Shown piece after piece: positions 44,166-56,352 of a stretch of 64,000 nt of DNA. The stretch comes from Macrothele yani (taxonomy: Eukaryota; Arthropoda; Arachnida; Araneae; Macrothelidae): NCBI GenBank assembly GCA_039090855.1, contig CM076995.1:117428770-117492769 (forward strand), given 5' to 3'. The position numbers were made by a program, and so were the translations under genes. Positions within the stretch are counted from its first letter, which is position 1, and each line of letters begins with the position of its first letter. Under the pieces are notes generated by a model. That model searched no databases and had not been told where the DNA came from. It saw only the letters and a program-made list of their open reading frames with translations.

Positions 44166-45385
44166 CACTGAGTGGCCACTTTATTATGACCACCTGACAG
44201 TTTTAAGCAAATGGGCTATAGCTGCACGCTGTTGCCACTAGAGGGCGAGGCTAGTATAAAAGGGAAAGCTTAGTGCTTGCCACAGTAGTAGAAGTGATTT
44301 TTAGGTGACGAGTCGGGTAAAAAATGCGATTTGACGGACTTTCAACGTGGGATGGTTGTAGAAGCTCGGAGCCATGGAGCGAGTATCACGGAAACCGCCG
44401 CATTCACGAAATGTTCCAGAGCAGCTGTTGTTAAAGTGTTTAAAGACTGGACTGTCAGCCAAAAACCAGGGTCTCTACGTGCAGCGTGTGGTCGTCATCG
44501 ACCAGTGACTGCTCGGGCGGAACGGAGAGTGTCCAGACTGGTAACAAGCAAAAGAAGGGCGACACTGCAGCAAATTACAGACCATCTTAATCAAGGATCC
44601 CCTCAAATGATCTCTGCACTCACTGTTCGCCGTACACTGCATCGTATGGGATACGGCAACCGAAGGCCTGTTCGAACATCTTCGCTGTCTGCAGTTAACA
44701 AGAGAAAACGTCTCCAGTTCGCACAGGAGCACAAAAATTGGACAGTCGATAATTGGAAGCAAATTATGTGGTCCGATGAATCACGTTTTCAGTTGCACTA
44801 TGCCGATGGCCAAGTGAGAATTTGGCGGAAACATCACGAAAGCATGAACCCCAAATGCATTGCTAAAACCCTTCAAGCTGGTGGAGGCAACGTTATGGTT
44901 TGGGGAATGTTTTCCTCGCATGCGTTGGGTCCTTTAATTCGTGTTGATCAACGTCTGACTGGCACATCATATCTATAAACATCGTTCGGACCAAGTGCAT
45001 CCTGTCATGTGGATGGTTTATCCCGATGGCGATGGCTACTTTCAACAAGATAATGCTTCCTGCCATGGTGCTCGTATTGTACAGAATTGGTTTCAGGAAC
45101 ATGCCGGTGAGTTTACTTTGCTTAGGTGGCACCCACAATCCCCAGATCTCAACCCCATTAAGAATTTGTGGGATGAAGTTGAACGAGCCATCAGACAGCT
45201 GGATCCACAACCCTACAATATCACACTCCCGGAAAGTGCTATTCATCAAGCATGGTCTCAGATTCCACAAACCACCTATCAACATCTCGCGGAGCCATGC
45301 CACGAAGAATCGACGCAGTATTAAAGGCAAAAGGTGACCCAACGAAGTACTGAGGGGGTGGTCATAATAAAGTGGCCACTCAGTG
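44166..45385 (+). mobile_element. Tc1-like transposon with perfect inverted repeats
   Basis: The 1220-base element is flanked by TA at 44164-44165 and 45386-45387. The inverted repeats CACTGAGTGGCCACTTTATT and then ATGACCACC are identical over 29 bases. Perfect ends suggest the youngest insertion in the window or recent mobilisation. Confidence 0.95.
44324..45353 (+). pseudogene. Tc1-like transposase with catalytic Glu to Lys change
   Basis: The probable start ATG 44324 is out of frame with the rest because of a small deletion; the frame then runs LTDFQRGMVVEARSHGAS through the helix-turn-helix (ITETAAFTKCSRAAVVKVF) and the core MWSDESRFQLHYADG and GGNVMVWGMFS. A one-base shift near 44975 interrupts it, then FQQDNASCHGARIVQNWF and SPDLNPIKNLWDEVE follow. 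The third catalytic position is lysine (AAG) instead of glutamate (GAG), 36 residues after the second aspartate by my count. Another shift precedes MPRRIDAVLKAKGDPTKY and TGA 45351. Confidence 0.9.
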
Positions 45386-45387
45386 TA

Positions 45388-46600
45388 TTACTGCATGTCA
45401 TTTAGTTAGCCTCAGCGGCCGAGCCTCCGATGATCTTCTGTGTTAACCATAGTGCGAATGACTACAAGCCGCAGTTTCTAATTATTACGCAGTTCAGGCA
45501 TTTATGCTCCTTAGTTGTCTGAATGAGGGAAAATATTGCCCTGATTCCTTATTTAAATCATAATAATCACGGTAATTCTTTCATAAAAATAACAACTTAT
45601 AGAAATTTCTTGAAATAATTTGTTTAATCGTAACAACCGTTCCCCCAACATTTGGGACAACTTTACGCCCATGTCGGGGAGTCTAGTGTATTTGATGTCA
45701 CTCATGGTGAAAGTTGTGGTCCAACACGCAGTGTGATGGGTGGTTAGGTGTATACAAAGAAGGGCGGTATCCATAAGATGAATGCAAGGGAACAACAGAC
45801 ATGGGCACTTTTCGCATATCTTTTAATACAAACACATAAACATGTCAAAAAAAAATCTCATGTTTGTTTTATCCATTTCTACATTTGTCTGTCTGTCGAC
45901 AGGCCATCTCAGTTTCCAGAAGGATAGGAAAGTTCTTCAAATATCTGATAAGCAATCACATGATTATGATTTTATACATAGATATTAATTAGCGTTTTGC
46001 ATTACTTCTCTCTTCTCTTGAAGACCGACGTGAGAAATACTTTTTCGTGGACGCAATAGGCTATAGCGAATTTGTCCTTTTCTGCTGGTGACGGGATTCG
46101 CGTCAACATATTTCTTCTCCGGAGTAGGACATTCTATCCACTGAACTATGCCGGCAAAGGCTTATCACTGAAACTTGCAGCTTTGACATATGCATCACCT
46201 TTGAGGTAGGTGCTTCAGTCGAGAAATATCTTGGGAGTTGGAAGAGGAGACAAGTGTCTTCACGTAGCGAAGTATGTTTAGCCAGGGGTCTATCATACGA
46301 GGAACGTTCAATATGTTGTAAGTGTAATTTACCTGTGTTTTGCATTTTGGTAGTTTGTGGCATTCCTTTTTGGCGTAGTGATCAATAACTTCCGTGCTCT
46401 TTGTACAGTAAGAAATTGCCGTACTTGAATATAAAAGTACTTTCCCAGTACAGCGTAACATTTTCGTCTGGCATAGAACCAATATACTTCCATAGAGCTG
46501 TTTTCCACTTCGATAAAACGTTTTCAGTTACAGTAAATAACAAGAAAGATGACACCGAATTTTCGGGTGTAATAAGTCTTTTGAATCAGTTCTGACGCAA
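45388..46600. other. Spacer with a worn tRNA-like sequence
   Basis: At 46092-46162, on the minus strand, GCCGGCATAGTTCAGTGGAT, a CTACTCCGGAGAAG arm and ACGCGAATCCCG resemble a tRNA or SINE head with a damaged B box. Nothing else is recognised. Confidence 0.4.
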
Positions 46601-48275
46601 ATTAAATTTATCAAAGCTATTCAAAGTCACTGGAACCGGTATGGAAAACAATTGTATGTGACGGAAGGAAAAAGTTTTTCAATCGGGTTTTTAATCCCTC
46701 ACATATTGCTGTAAACGGAATCGTGAGCTTACGCCCTCTGGTTGCAGACTTGTGCGTTAAGAAAAACATGAATTTATATGAGAAACATTTCGCACCGGAA
46801 ACGCTCTCCAACACCGCAAGAATTTTTCAAATCGGACTCTTAGAAACAGAGATATCGACAAAAATAAAATGTGACTTTACGAAAACCATGCATTATTTTA
46901 GGAAGAAAGTATTCTCAAAAGGTTTTTCTATATGAGCGGTATCGGTCCAAGAAAACAAAATTTAGTCGAGTTTTCAGGAGCCCAGATTTTGCTACAAATA
47001 CATCAGAAGCAGAAATTAGCACTTATGCCCCCTGGTGGCCAAACCATTCTTTACCAAACATTAGGAATTATGTGAAAAATATTTTCCATCAGGTCTTGTA
47101 TGCGATACAGGAAGAATTTTTCAAATCGGAGTTTTAGAAGCAGAAATAACGCAGAAAACGCAATTTACCTTTGTGCCCGTTAGCGGAAAGTCTATGATTT
47201 ACTTGAAAATTTTGAATTTATAGTAAAAACATTTCACATCGGAAACACTATCCAACAAAGAAGGAATTTTTCAAATCAGACTCCTAGAAGTAGAGATATT
47301 CGCAAAAAAGAGATATACATCTATGCCCCCGGGCGTAGAAACCATGCATTATTTCAAGAAGAAAATGTTCCTAAAAGGTTTGTCGACATGAGTAGTATCG
47401 GTCAACAAACGATTTTTTTTTTTTTTGCAGTCGAGATTTTAGAAGCGCATATTTTCCTACAAATACATCAGAAGCGGAAATTAAGACTTACGCCACCTGG
47501 TGGCCAGACCATTTTTCACAAAAATTAGAATTTACGTGCAAAGGATTTCCCATCAGAAGCTGTATCCGGTGCAGAAAGAATTTTTCAAATCGGACTCCTA
47601 CAGTAGAGATATTGACAAAAATAAGATATACATCTACGCCCCCTGATGGAGAAACAATAGCAAATTTTAAGAACAAAATATTCCGAAAAGGTTTATCGTC
47701 GTGAGTGGCATTGGTCCACGAAAGAATTTTTTCAATCGAGATTTTAGAAGCTCAGATTTTATGGCAAATACATCAAAAGCAAAACTTAACATTTACGCCT
47801 CCTGGTGGCCAAAGTATTCTTTACCAAAAATTAGAAATTATATGCAAAAGACTTTCCATCAGGAGCTGTATCCGTTGAAGAAAAAAAAAAATTCAAATCG
47901 GAGTTTTAGAAGACGAGTTATCGGTAAAAATGTAATTTACTTTTACGCCCCCTAGCGGAAAATCTATGCGTAATTTGAAAAAGTAACTATATCTAAAGTA
48001 CTCTTCGTCATAAGTGGAATCGAAAGATAAAAGATTCTTTTCAGTCGGATGTTTAGAAGCAAATATGTGGAATAAACGTATTTTTGAATTCGACATCATC
48101 TGCGTTTATCCCCTCTAGCGGCGAAATTGTACAACGTAAAAAAAAAAAAAAAACGAAATCAAGGATCATCGTGCGCATATTTCAAGCTTCCCAATGCAAA
48201 AAGAATTTTTCAAATCGGACTAATAGTTGCAGAGATGTCGTGGGCACAGATGGACGGATAAACCGGTAACATAAG
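46600..48275. repeat. Degenerate tandem-repeat element, ~310-bp and ~150-bp units
   Basis: The motif AATTTTTCAAATCGGANTNN recurs near 46829, 47115, 47263, 47580, 47889 and 48204. A second motif, ACGCCNCCTGGTGGCCAAAC, recurs near 47020, 47485 and 47795, with ACAAATACATCAGAAGC just before. Spacings cluster at about 150 and 310 bases. The right end has GCACAGATGGACGGATAAAC, similar in placement to the GAC-rich microsatellite of the TGACCTTTGACCCC family. No coding sequence. Confidence 0.65.
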
Positions 48276-49180
48276 CACGATCTTTTTTTACAAAAGACGT
48301 GCTAAAAAAGCAACTTCCGTTCAGTATTTGTTTTTCAGTTGGCATGGCATTTGTGATTCTTGATTAACGTGTTTGAAAAATATCATGCGTTATGATGTTT
48401 CGCTTAGAAGCCTTCGAATATACATGAGCTCATTTTGTTTTATTTCCTAAATATTACCCAAATAAATTTCTGTGAGAGAATTAATTATCAAAAACAACAT
48501 TAGGCATAAGAATTTCGGTGAATAAATGTAAGTATAAATTTGTAAGAAATTTGAATTGTCTCAAACGCCGTTTTGGCATAAGGATTTCTGTGAATATAAA
48601 CACGTAAAAAAAATCGAGAGATACTGTAATTTATGCTATAAATCTTTCGTATGGCAAGATGTTTGTAGGTGGAAAATAAAACGAGTGATTCGAGAGTACA
48701 CATTTATTTAATTTCAACACATAGCATTTATTCGCGTCACTCACGACCACACCAGGGAGTCACAGTTCAGTACTACACAATAAGTGGAATTAAATCATAC
48801 AAACAAGCAATAAAGTTTACCAATTCCTGACACTGAGCGGTACTTAGGTAGGTGAATTAATGAATGCTGTTGTCGTAAAACCAATGAAAGAAGATTCGTG
48901 AGTCGTAAAAGTAAATATTTACTAAACTATGGCTACAGCAGCAGCATTTCGACTGTTTAGTTTTTCGAAAACAATATTTATTTTTATTATTATTGTCATA
49001 TAGTACTCAGATTTTAAATAATAAACGACCATGATATCGATGAAATGTGATGTAGCTACAAAAGTCCATCTGCGCATGCGCAAGCTAAAATTTAACCTCA
49101 AAATAGAATGAAAAGCTGAATCGCAAGTGTGTTAGTGAGGGGGAATTCATTGGTAGCGTTTGGCCAAGGATATCTACAGG

Positions 49181-49226
49181 TTTAAAATGATGTACAAAAC
49201 GCACTTGTTTTGTACATCATTTTAAA
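49181..49226. repeat. Perfect 20-bp hairpin
   Basis: TTTAAAATGATGTACAAAAC at 49181-49200 and its exact complement at 49207-49226 enclose a 6-base loop. The mirror position in the right arm of the large inverted repeat lacks the second arm, so the hairpin arose after the arms formed. Confidence 0.85.
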
Positions 49227-49765
49227 GCTCTCGTCAATAGCAGGTAACTTCCCCGTGGGGGCTGGGAGGTCGAGAGGAAGCCAAATTTCACTACAACGCA
49301 TACTTTATTACAGTCAGAAAAGATGCATAGCATCAAAATGCATTTTTGTAATGATTTTATCACATTTAGCATCAGGTTCTCGTAATTTGCACAGATTACA
49401 ATGAGATATTGTTCGCTTATATAAAACATGATGAAATAACGTTCGGCGATAGTTTAGTAAAATATATTGTTGAGTAACAATGAAATTAACTATTGTTGCG
49501 CCACTTCATGGGACAGCATTCAGAAAACAGATTTCAATAATGGGTTTTGACTACTTTTGTTACCCATTTCCGTTACATCCAAATTTTGTGCATAGGATTT
49601 ACTTTACTACTGTCGGGAATGCATAGCAACAAAAATTCAAACTGTGTACCCAATGGCAAAGTATAGACCCACATATACCGTATCCACAGCTGCACAACCT
49701 ACGGTTGAACAGAAAGGTACCTGAAAATTCTTAATCATTCTGACCACAGTGACATAAAAGGTGAA

Positions 49766-49768
<3 letters not shown>

Positions 49769-49809
<41 letters not shown>
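49769..49809. repeat. AG microsatellite
   Basis: About 20 uninterrupted AG units. Confidence 0.95.
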
Positions 49810-49814
<5 letters not shown>

Positions 49815-51739
49815 AATAAGAAAAGAAAGACAAATTTGGCGATCACCTTCTGGGAATACGAATATCAATACAAATACAAACGTACATGTCTAAGAGGGAA
49901 AATCTGCACTTGGGGAAAGCTCTAAAATTCGACATGGATCTAGTTCATGTTTTCCTGCATCCCATATGAAATTAAAAAAATCAGTCCGGCTTCCTTAAGT
50001 AGAAGACATATTGCCGACAGATTGACAGGTGGACGAACAGACGGACACAGCGCCATTTAAAAAGCTCTTTTTCATGCATTCTGTATATTTCAAAAGACGT
50101 GCTAATAAATCCACAGTTCATTGTTCGATAGAACGTTTCTAGAGCGACGGATGAAAATTATTTCCATGAATCCGCACAGTGACAAAAATAACATCGAAGC
50201 TGTGGTATTTTCCCTCAAACTGGGCAGGTGGGCATTGTTGTGGGTTAAGAAGACCTTGTCAAAATTTGTACCTGGAGGCCACGAAGGCGGGAATGGAACG
50301 TGATCAAGAACGCCTTCCGGCGGACGTCCATCAAATAGGAGGCACTTGCAGGGCAACAAAGGTCATATCTAACAACGGACCCAGTAATTTCCCGGGCGGC
50401 CCCCATCAAACACTGGGATTTGCAGAAAATCTCCCAAAAGTAGAAGGAAACTCCGTGTGTGTGGGTACATATATATATCTCCATAAAAATGTAAGAAAAT
50501 TCATATGAAGTTTTGTTTTAGCCTTGAAAGAAGGTGCATTTCAGCCGAAAAAATTCTGAAATGTGCTAGAGCACTTAATATCATCAGTGATGAATCAAAG
50601 TGGGAGATAGGGATACCCTTCCCTCAGAAGGTGAAATCCAAGTTTTAGTGTCGTTTTAGCCCAGTAATTTACCTGGCAAAAAATATATTATTTACGATAT
50701 TCTTTTGGCTGCTAAGAAAAGTGTTACTTTTCCAGCACTGTTCAGGTACAAAAATATTTTATAGTTACCTAACATGTATAATGGTGTAACTAATCCGATT
50801 TTCCACTCTTTGTTACACACCTCTAATTAATTTTTACAAATACTCATAAAAAAAAAAAAAGAGTTTTACTGTGACAACTACGCAATTACTTAGAAAAGTG
50901 TTCAAGGCGAAGAAATGGTTCCGAAGTTCCTAACATTATGGCTTTAAAATGTACACGGGATAAAGGCTGCGCTACTCAGGAACGGATCTATAGGGAAGTC
51001 CACGATTCCTAGGCGCGGGATCCCACGATGCTGAAAGGCCACTCAAATTACAATTTTTTAAATTTTGATGCTATGCATCTTTCCGGACAGTACTAAAGTA
51101 AATCCCAAGTAAAAAAATTCGTTGTACCGAAAATGGATAACGGAAGTAGTTAATTTCATTGTTACTCAACAATATATTTTAATAAACTATCGCCGAACAT
51201 TATTTCAGCACGTTTTACATAGACATAACAATATCTCATTGCAATCTGCGTTAATTACGAGAACCAGATGTTAAATGTGATAAAAGCCATTACAAAAATG
51301 CATTTTTCGATGTGACGAAAATGAGTAATGGAAGTAGTCGATGAGCCACCTAGTTGATTTTCTCAAATATCTAGAAAATGGCGCGCCGTAGCGAAATTTG
51401 GCTTCCTCTCGCCTCGGGGGTTCGGGGGCGGTGCGGAAGGGGATGGGGGTTACTTGATATTGACGAGATCTTTAAAATTATGTATAACCGATGGGGTGTA
51501 ACCTTCAGATATCTTAGACCAAAGTTCCCCCTGACCAACACACTTGCGATTCAGCTTTTCTTTGTATCTTGAGATCAGATTTTAGTTTGCGCAGATGGAT
51601 TTTCGTAGCTGCATCATATTTCATCCGTCTCAGGGTCGTTTCTACGTTCGTCTAAATTTGTATAATATGTAACAATAAAATATTTCAGGGTCAAATGTCG
51701 GTAGATACACCGGCAACTGAGTGCCCAATCAATAAAACC

Positions 51740-51965
51740 GTAATTTTCCAGTAGCATACCGTAATGTTCATTAACATGTCTAATGATCGGGAAATAAAAA
51801 CGTCTAATGACCATAATGTTCGTTAACATGTCTAATGACAAATAAATAATAATACATGTTATGTTGATCAACATGTCTAATGGGAAATTGACGTCTAATG
51901 CCGTAATGTCCATTAACATGTCTAATGACCGGGAATAAATAATATGTCTACTGACCGGGAAATAA
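51740..51965. repeat. Minisatellite of ACATGTCTAATG units
   Basis: The core GTCTAATG occurs eight or more times in two contexts: CATTAACATGTCTAATGACC and GGGAAATAAAAACGTCTAATG. Units are irregular (about 25-45 bases). It lies within the right arm only. Confidence 0.7.
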
Positions 51966-52469
51966 AAACGTGTTGCCCACAGAGGTGTTGCCAGTCGACA
52001 TGAAAAAACAGGTATATAACCACTTTAAGAAGAATGTTGCCAGATTGTCAAGGCTAAAATACAGTAACATTTTAAACACCATGAACATGTAGTTTATCTA
52101 CCGAAAATTTATGGTTGACCGCCAGGTGGCGTGCTTAACATCTGTAAACCATCTTAATCCGGGTGAAACACCGACTATTCACGGCAATTTTTACAGTGAA
52201 CAATAAAAAGAAATATTGTTTACGAAAAACTAAACACTCGAAATACTTACTGTTGCCACCGACACAGTTTAGTAAAAAATTACTTTTATGACTCATATAA
52301 CTTCTGTCATTGGTTTTACGACTATAACATTCATTAATACACCTACGTAAGTACCACTCACTCTCAGGAATTAGTTTGTTTGCTGTTATGGGTTAATTCC
52401 AATAGGTATGTACTGTATTGTGACTCGGTGTGGTCGGGAGTGACGCGAATAAATGCAGTGTGTTGTACA

Positions 52470-53300
52470 TTAATCATTGGTTCTCACGAAATAACTCGTT
52501 TTGTTTCACACCCACAAGGATCTTGTCATGCGAAAAATGCACAGCAGAAATTAATTATCTACAAAGAGTACCAGAATTATTTTTATCTCGACCTTTTTCT
52601 CTCTTTTTCTTCTTCCTTCTAAAAAAAGAAAAAAGACGGGAGGGGGGTAAATTTGCTGTTCTTTGTTTCGGAAGCATGATTTGCGCCCGAACTCGAAGTT
52701 TTGTCATGTACAAATAATAACTTACTACTCAAATTCAGGCTCACTAAAATAATCCTTTTGAGTTTCATTTGGTTATATCACTTAGTTAAAATCATTTTGC
52801 AATATTACTTAGTACTACTCAGTAAAACTGAGTTCAGTGATTGGGATGTTATTTCTAGCATATTCGATTAGAATGTAATGAACGTTTTGCTCTTTAATTC
52901 GGTATTTAACAAGACTTCCTTTAAAATTTCCTTTTCGACGTTCAGCCCTGTTTAAGAGACAATCACAAGACTGTTACCATACGAGTTAAATAGCATTGGA
53001 AATGCTAGTCTTAAATACATTGGAAAAGAGACACGCGAATAGATTTTAACCACGTTCGGGCACTTTAGGGGAACTGTAAGTCGGAATTTGATTATATTCG
53101 ACAGCAGATCCCACACCGCATGTAGCATGAGTGTCAATTAAAGCAGTGCCATAAATTAATATTATATTGGGGTATCCGACAAAATAAAACAAAAGAAAAA
53201 AAAACAGCGTTTTTGCATAGAATATTTCCACGATTTAAATACACATATTTTCTGCGAGGAAATTTACCTGTGCTACAGACGAATGAAAGCGCGTATTGTT
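52470..53300. other. Spacer, no feature recognised
   Basis: Short frames without domains; a pyrimidine-rich patch at 52590-52625. Confidence 0.5.
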
Positions 53301-53429
53301 TGAAATCAAACTATCCGTGAAGCACATGGAACGACCCAGGCGTTGAACTTGTACCGCCTTCGATTGCAATGGCTACAAAATTTGAGATATTGGTTCTATT
53401 GCGACATAACTGAAAACAGGGGTTTAAAC

Positions 53430-54185
53430 TGTTGAAGCATCCCGAAAAATTAACGAAGCTCAGGGTGAAGGCCTGGCGGTTACTCGGACTGCGCAAACAT
53501 GGTTCAAGAAGTTTGTGGCTGGTGACTTGAGCTTGAATAGAGAGGAAAGTTCGGACAGGCTCTCTCCTTGATTCGGATGCTCTGCAAGCGGCTGTGGAAG
53601 ACAATCCACGAACAAGCATTCGCAAACTGTAAGAAGAGCTGGTCTATAATCCTTTCCGATCTTGAGCACCTGCACAAGATCGGAAAGCATTATAGACGAT
53701 ACTGTGAGCTACTTAATGAGCTCAGCGACATGTCGAGGTATGCAAGCAGCTGCTCAGAAATCTACACGATACTCGGTTTATCAAACGAATAGTTACTGGG
53801 AATGAAAAGTGGATATATCTGCGTAATCCAGACTGTTCATAACATAGGTTGAATAGAGCTGAATCAGTTTTGCCTAGACCCGAAGGCAGACGTTTCGAGA
53901 AAAAGTTCATGCTATGTGGCAGGTGGAATATGAAGGTGTGATCCACTTTGAGCTCATTCTGAATGGTCGGTCTATCAATGCCGAACTATATTCTCAGCAA
54001 CTGTGTAGGATGTATGACAAACTTCTATTGGAAGTATCCTACCCTAGTCAACCGAAAGCGAGCACTGCTGCAACAAGACAATGCGACACCTCATACCGCT
54101 AATCGGACCCAAATTAAACTTCAAGAACTGCATAGAACCGAGCTGCTGCCTCATCTAGCATACAGCCTGACCTTACCCCTTCAGA
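53430..54185 (+). pseudogene. mariner transposase relic (SETMAR-like type)
   Basis: Readings in shifting frames: INEAQGEGLAVTRTAQTWFK (second helix-turn-helix), DALQAAVEDNPRTSIRKL, then VMLCGRWNYEGVIHFELILN, GRSINAELYSQQL, RKRALLQQDNATPHTANRTQ and ELLPHLAYSLT. The order and motifs are those of mariner transposases like that fused in SETMAR. A hairpin of about 20 bases (near 53645-53695) interrupts the middle. The C-terminus is cut by the foldback at 54190 before the third aspartate. Inactive. Confidence 0.75.
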
Positions 54186-54189
54186 CTAA

Positions 54190-54513
54190 ACTGTTAAAAG
54201 TTTTGTGAGGTTGCACCAGAATGTGGTGCTACAGCAGCTGCACCACTTTCTGAGAAAAGATACACCATTGTGTGGTGCAAACCAACCCCAACAACATGGT
54301 GAAACTTTACACCATTATGTGGTGCAAACCAACCCCAACAACATGGTGAAACTTTACACCATAACGTGGTGTAACCTTGTACCATAACGTGGTGCAAAGT
54401 TGCACCATGTTATTGGAGTTTGTTTGCACCACACAATGGTGTGTCTTTTCTCAGAAAGTGGTGCAGCTGGTGTAGCACCAGTTTTTGGTGCAACCTACCG
54501 CAAAAGTTTTAAC
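54190..54513. mobile_element. Foldback element of TGGTGCA-rich arms
   Basis: The arms begin TTAAAAGTTTTG and (inward) TTAAAACTTTTG, then AGGTTGCACC. They continue through CAGCTGCACCACTTTCTGAG, AAAAGA and CACCATTGTGTGGTGCAAAC on both sides for about 130 bases. The centre has a 50-base tandem duplication (CAACCCCAACAACATGGTGA units). Short ACACCA/TGGTGT pairs occur throughout, so the single strand could form many local stems. It truncates the mariner relic. Confidence 0.75.
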
Positions 54514-54871
54514 AATGTACTACTTGTTTCGGTCGATGGCGCATTTTCTCTGTGGCAAGCAGTTGACTACTTTGGACGATGCCGAAAGAGTTCCAAGAGT
54601 TCTTTGCCCCTAAACTGAAACTTGGATTCTTCTGAGGTTCTGGGTAAGTGAAACTGTTGTATCGAAAAGATCCTTCTTTTTTTTCGGATACCTCAATATA
54701 ACATGTTAAATGTTTCTGTGTTTCAGTGATAATCCTTACAATAATTCCGACATTTCTTCCTTAACAAAGTAATTTCTGTTATTTCATCAAGGTATCACTT
54801 CTATATGTTATTTCATCGAAGTATCACAAAACCACTGAATATTAAATTTAGTCTAGATAGCTACAACAGTA

Positions 54872-56210
54872 TTTTAAGCTTTCCAACCGTAGGTTGAAGA
54901 AGCGTATATGCTCCAGCTTTGTCCGTCCGTCTGTCTGTCCGTCCGTCCGTCCGTCCGCACGATAACTCACGTGAAAATGGTTCGATTTCGACGAAATTTT
55001 AGTATGTGGTAGGGGACCACCTGGGGACGAACCCTATTGAAAATGGGCGAAACAGGGTCAAAGGTCAGGACATAGGAGCAGGATTCATTCCATTGCTCTT
55101 ATGCGCCATAACTTGCGTAAAAATTGTTCGATTTCGATGAAAAAATTTTAGTATGTAGTAGGGAACCACCTGAGGACGATCCCTATTGAAAACGGGTGAA
55201 ATAGGGTCAAAGGTCAGGACATAGGAGCTGGATCCATTCCATTGCCTTTATACATCATAACTTGCGTAAAAATGCTTCGATTTCGATGACATTCTAGTAT
55301 GTGGTAGGGAACCACCTGGGGACGAATACTATTGAAAATGATTGAAATTGGGTCAAAGGCCAGGACATAGGAGCTGGATCCATCCCATTGCCTTTATGCG
55401 TCGTAACTTGCGTAAAAATGGATCGATTTTGATGAAATTTTAGTATGTGGTAGGGAACCACCTGGGGACGAACCCTGTTGAAAATGGGCGAAATGGGGTC
55501 AAAGGTCAGGCAGGGCATAAGAGCGGGATTTATTCCATTGCCCTTATGCGTCATAACTTGCGTAAAAGTATTTCGATTTCGACGAAATTTTAGTATGGGG
55601 TAAGGAACCACTTGGGGACGAACCCTATTAAAAATGGGCGAAATGGGGTCAAAGGTCAAGACATAAAAGCGGGATCCATTCCATTGCCTTTATGCGTCAT
55701 AACTTGCGTAAATATGGTTCGATTTCGATGAAAGTTTAGTATGTGGTAGGGAACCGCCTGGGCACGAACCCTATTGAAAATGGACGAAATGGGGTTGAAG
55801 GTCAGGACACTGGAGTGCGATCCATTCCATTGCCCTTGTGCATCATAACTTACCTAAAAATGCTTCGATTGCGACAAAACGTTATCATGTTATTCCGGAG
55901 GTATAGTGAACCGGTTCTGTCGAATATCAACGAAATGGGGTCAAAGGTCATTGCACAAAAGGAAGGTTTATACCACAGCCATTATTCTCATAACTTGCGT
56001 AAAACTGCTTCTATTGCGACAAACCTTTAGTATGCTATTCCTGAGGTATGCTGAACCGGTTCTGTTGAATATCATCGAAATGGGGTCAAAGGTCAGGACA
56101 CAGGAGCGAGATTTATTCCACAGCCATTATCCACATAACTTGAGTAATAATTTCTGGTATGTTGGAAAGCGTATCATAATCAATGCATTGCATGATTTTA
56201 CTAACTTGTT
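54872..56210 (-). mobile_element. TGACCTTTGACCCC repeat element, locus 3 (8 monomers)
   Basis: In minus orientation it starts at AACAAGTTAGTAAAATCATG (56190-56210) with TACGCTTTCCAAC at 56161-56173. It ends with the microsatellite complement GTCCGTCCGTCTGTCTGTCC (54922-54957), the palindrome GCGTATATGC, hairpin CAACC/GGTTG and TTTTAAGCTTTCCAAC at 54872. Eight monomers spaced 140-150 bases carry the GGTCAAAGGTCAGGACATAG motif (near 55057, 55203, 55349, 55497, 55647, 55790, 55940 and 56081). Monomers near the 3' end are more alike than those near the 5' end. Confidence 0.75.
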
Positions 56211-56352
56211 GATTTATGGCAACAACAAATCACACAGACATCACCGTGAGAATAGTCAAAACATGTTCGGGGGGGGGCAAAATGCATATTTCTGTTGACA
56301 TCTTATTATTATTTTTTCTACGGTTACAAAGCACAACAACGCTTTTTACATA

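Larger units (their letters stand above)
48714..52466. repeat. Very large inverted repeat (about 3.75 kb span)
   Basis: Left arm 48714 to about 49640 is matched in reverse by about 51060-52466. Checkpoints: GCATTTATTCGCGTCACTC at both tips, TTTTACGACNATAACATTCA near 52315 against 48860, GAAAAGCTGAATCGCAAGTG near 49112 against 51548, and AGCCAAATTTC then CGCATAC near 49278 against 51390. Identity is roughly 75-80% by eye. The right arm has an extra block of about 500 bases including a GTCTAATG minisatellite (51740-51965). The centre (49640-51060) has an AG-run but no transposase. Confidence 0.75.

Noticed and set aside
50102..50359. Possible host exon on the minus strand (85 codons)
   Set aside because: No domain, no splice-site support that I can judge, and it lies in the centre of the large inverted repeat.
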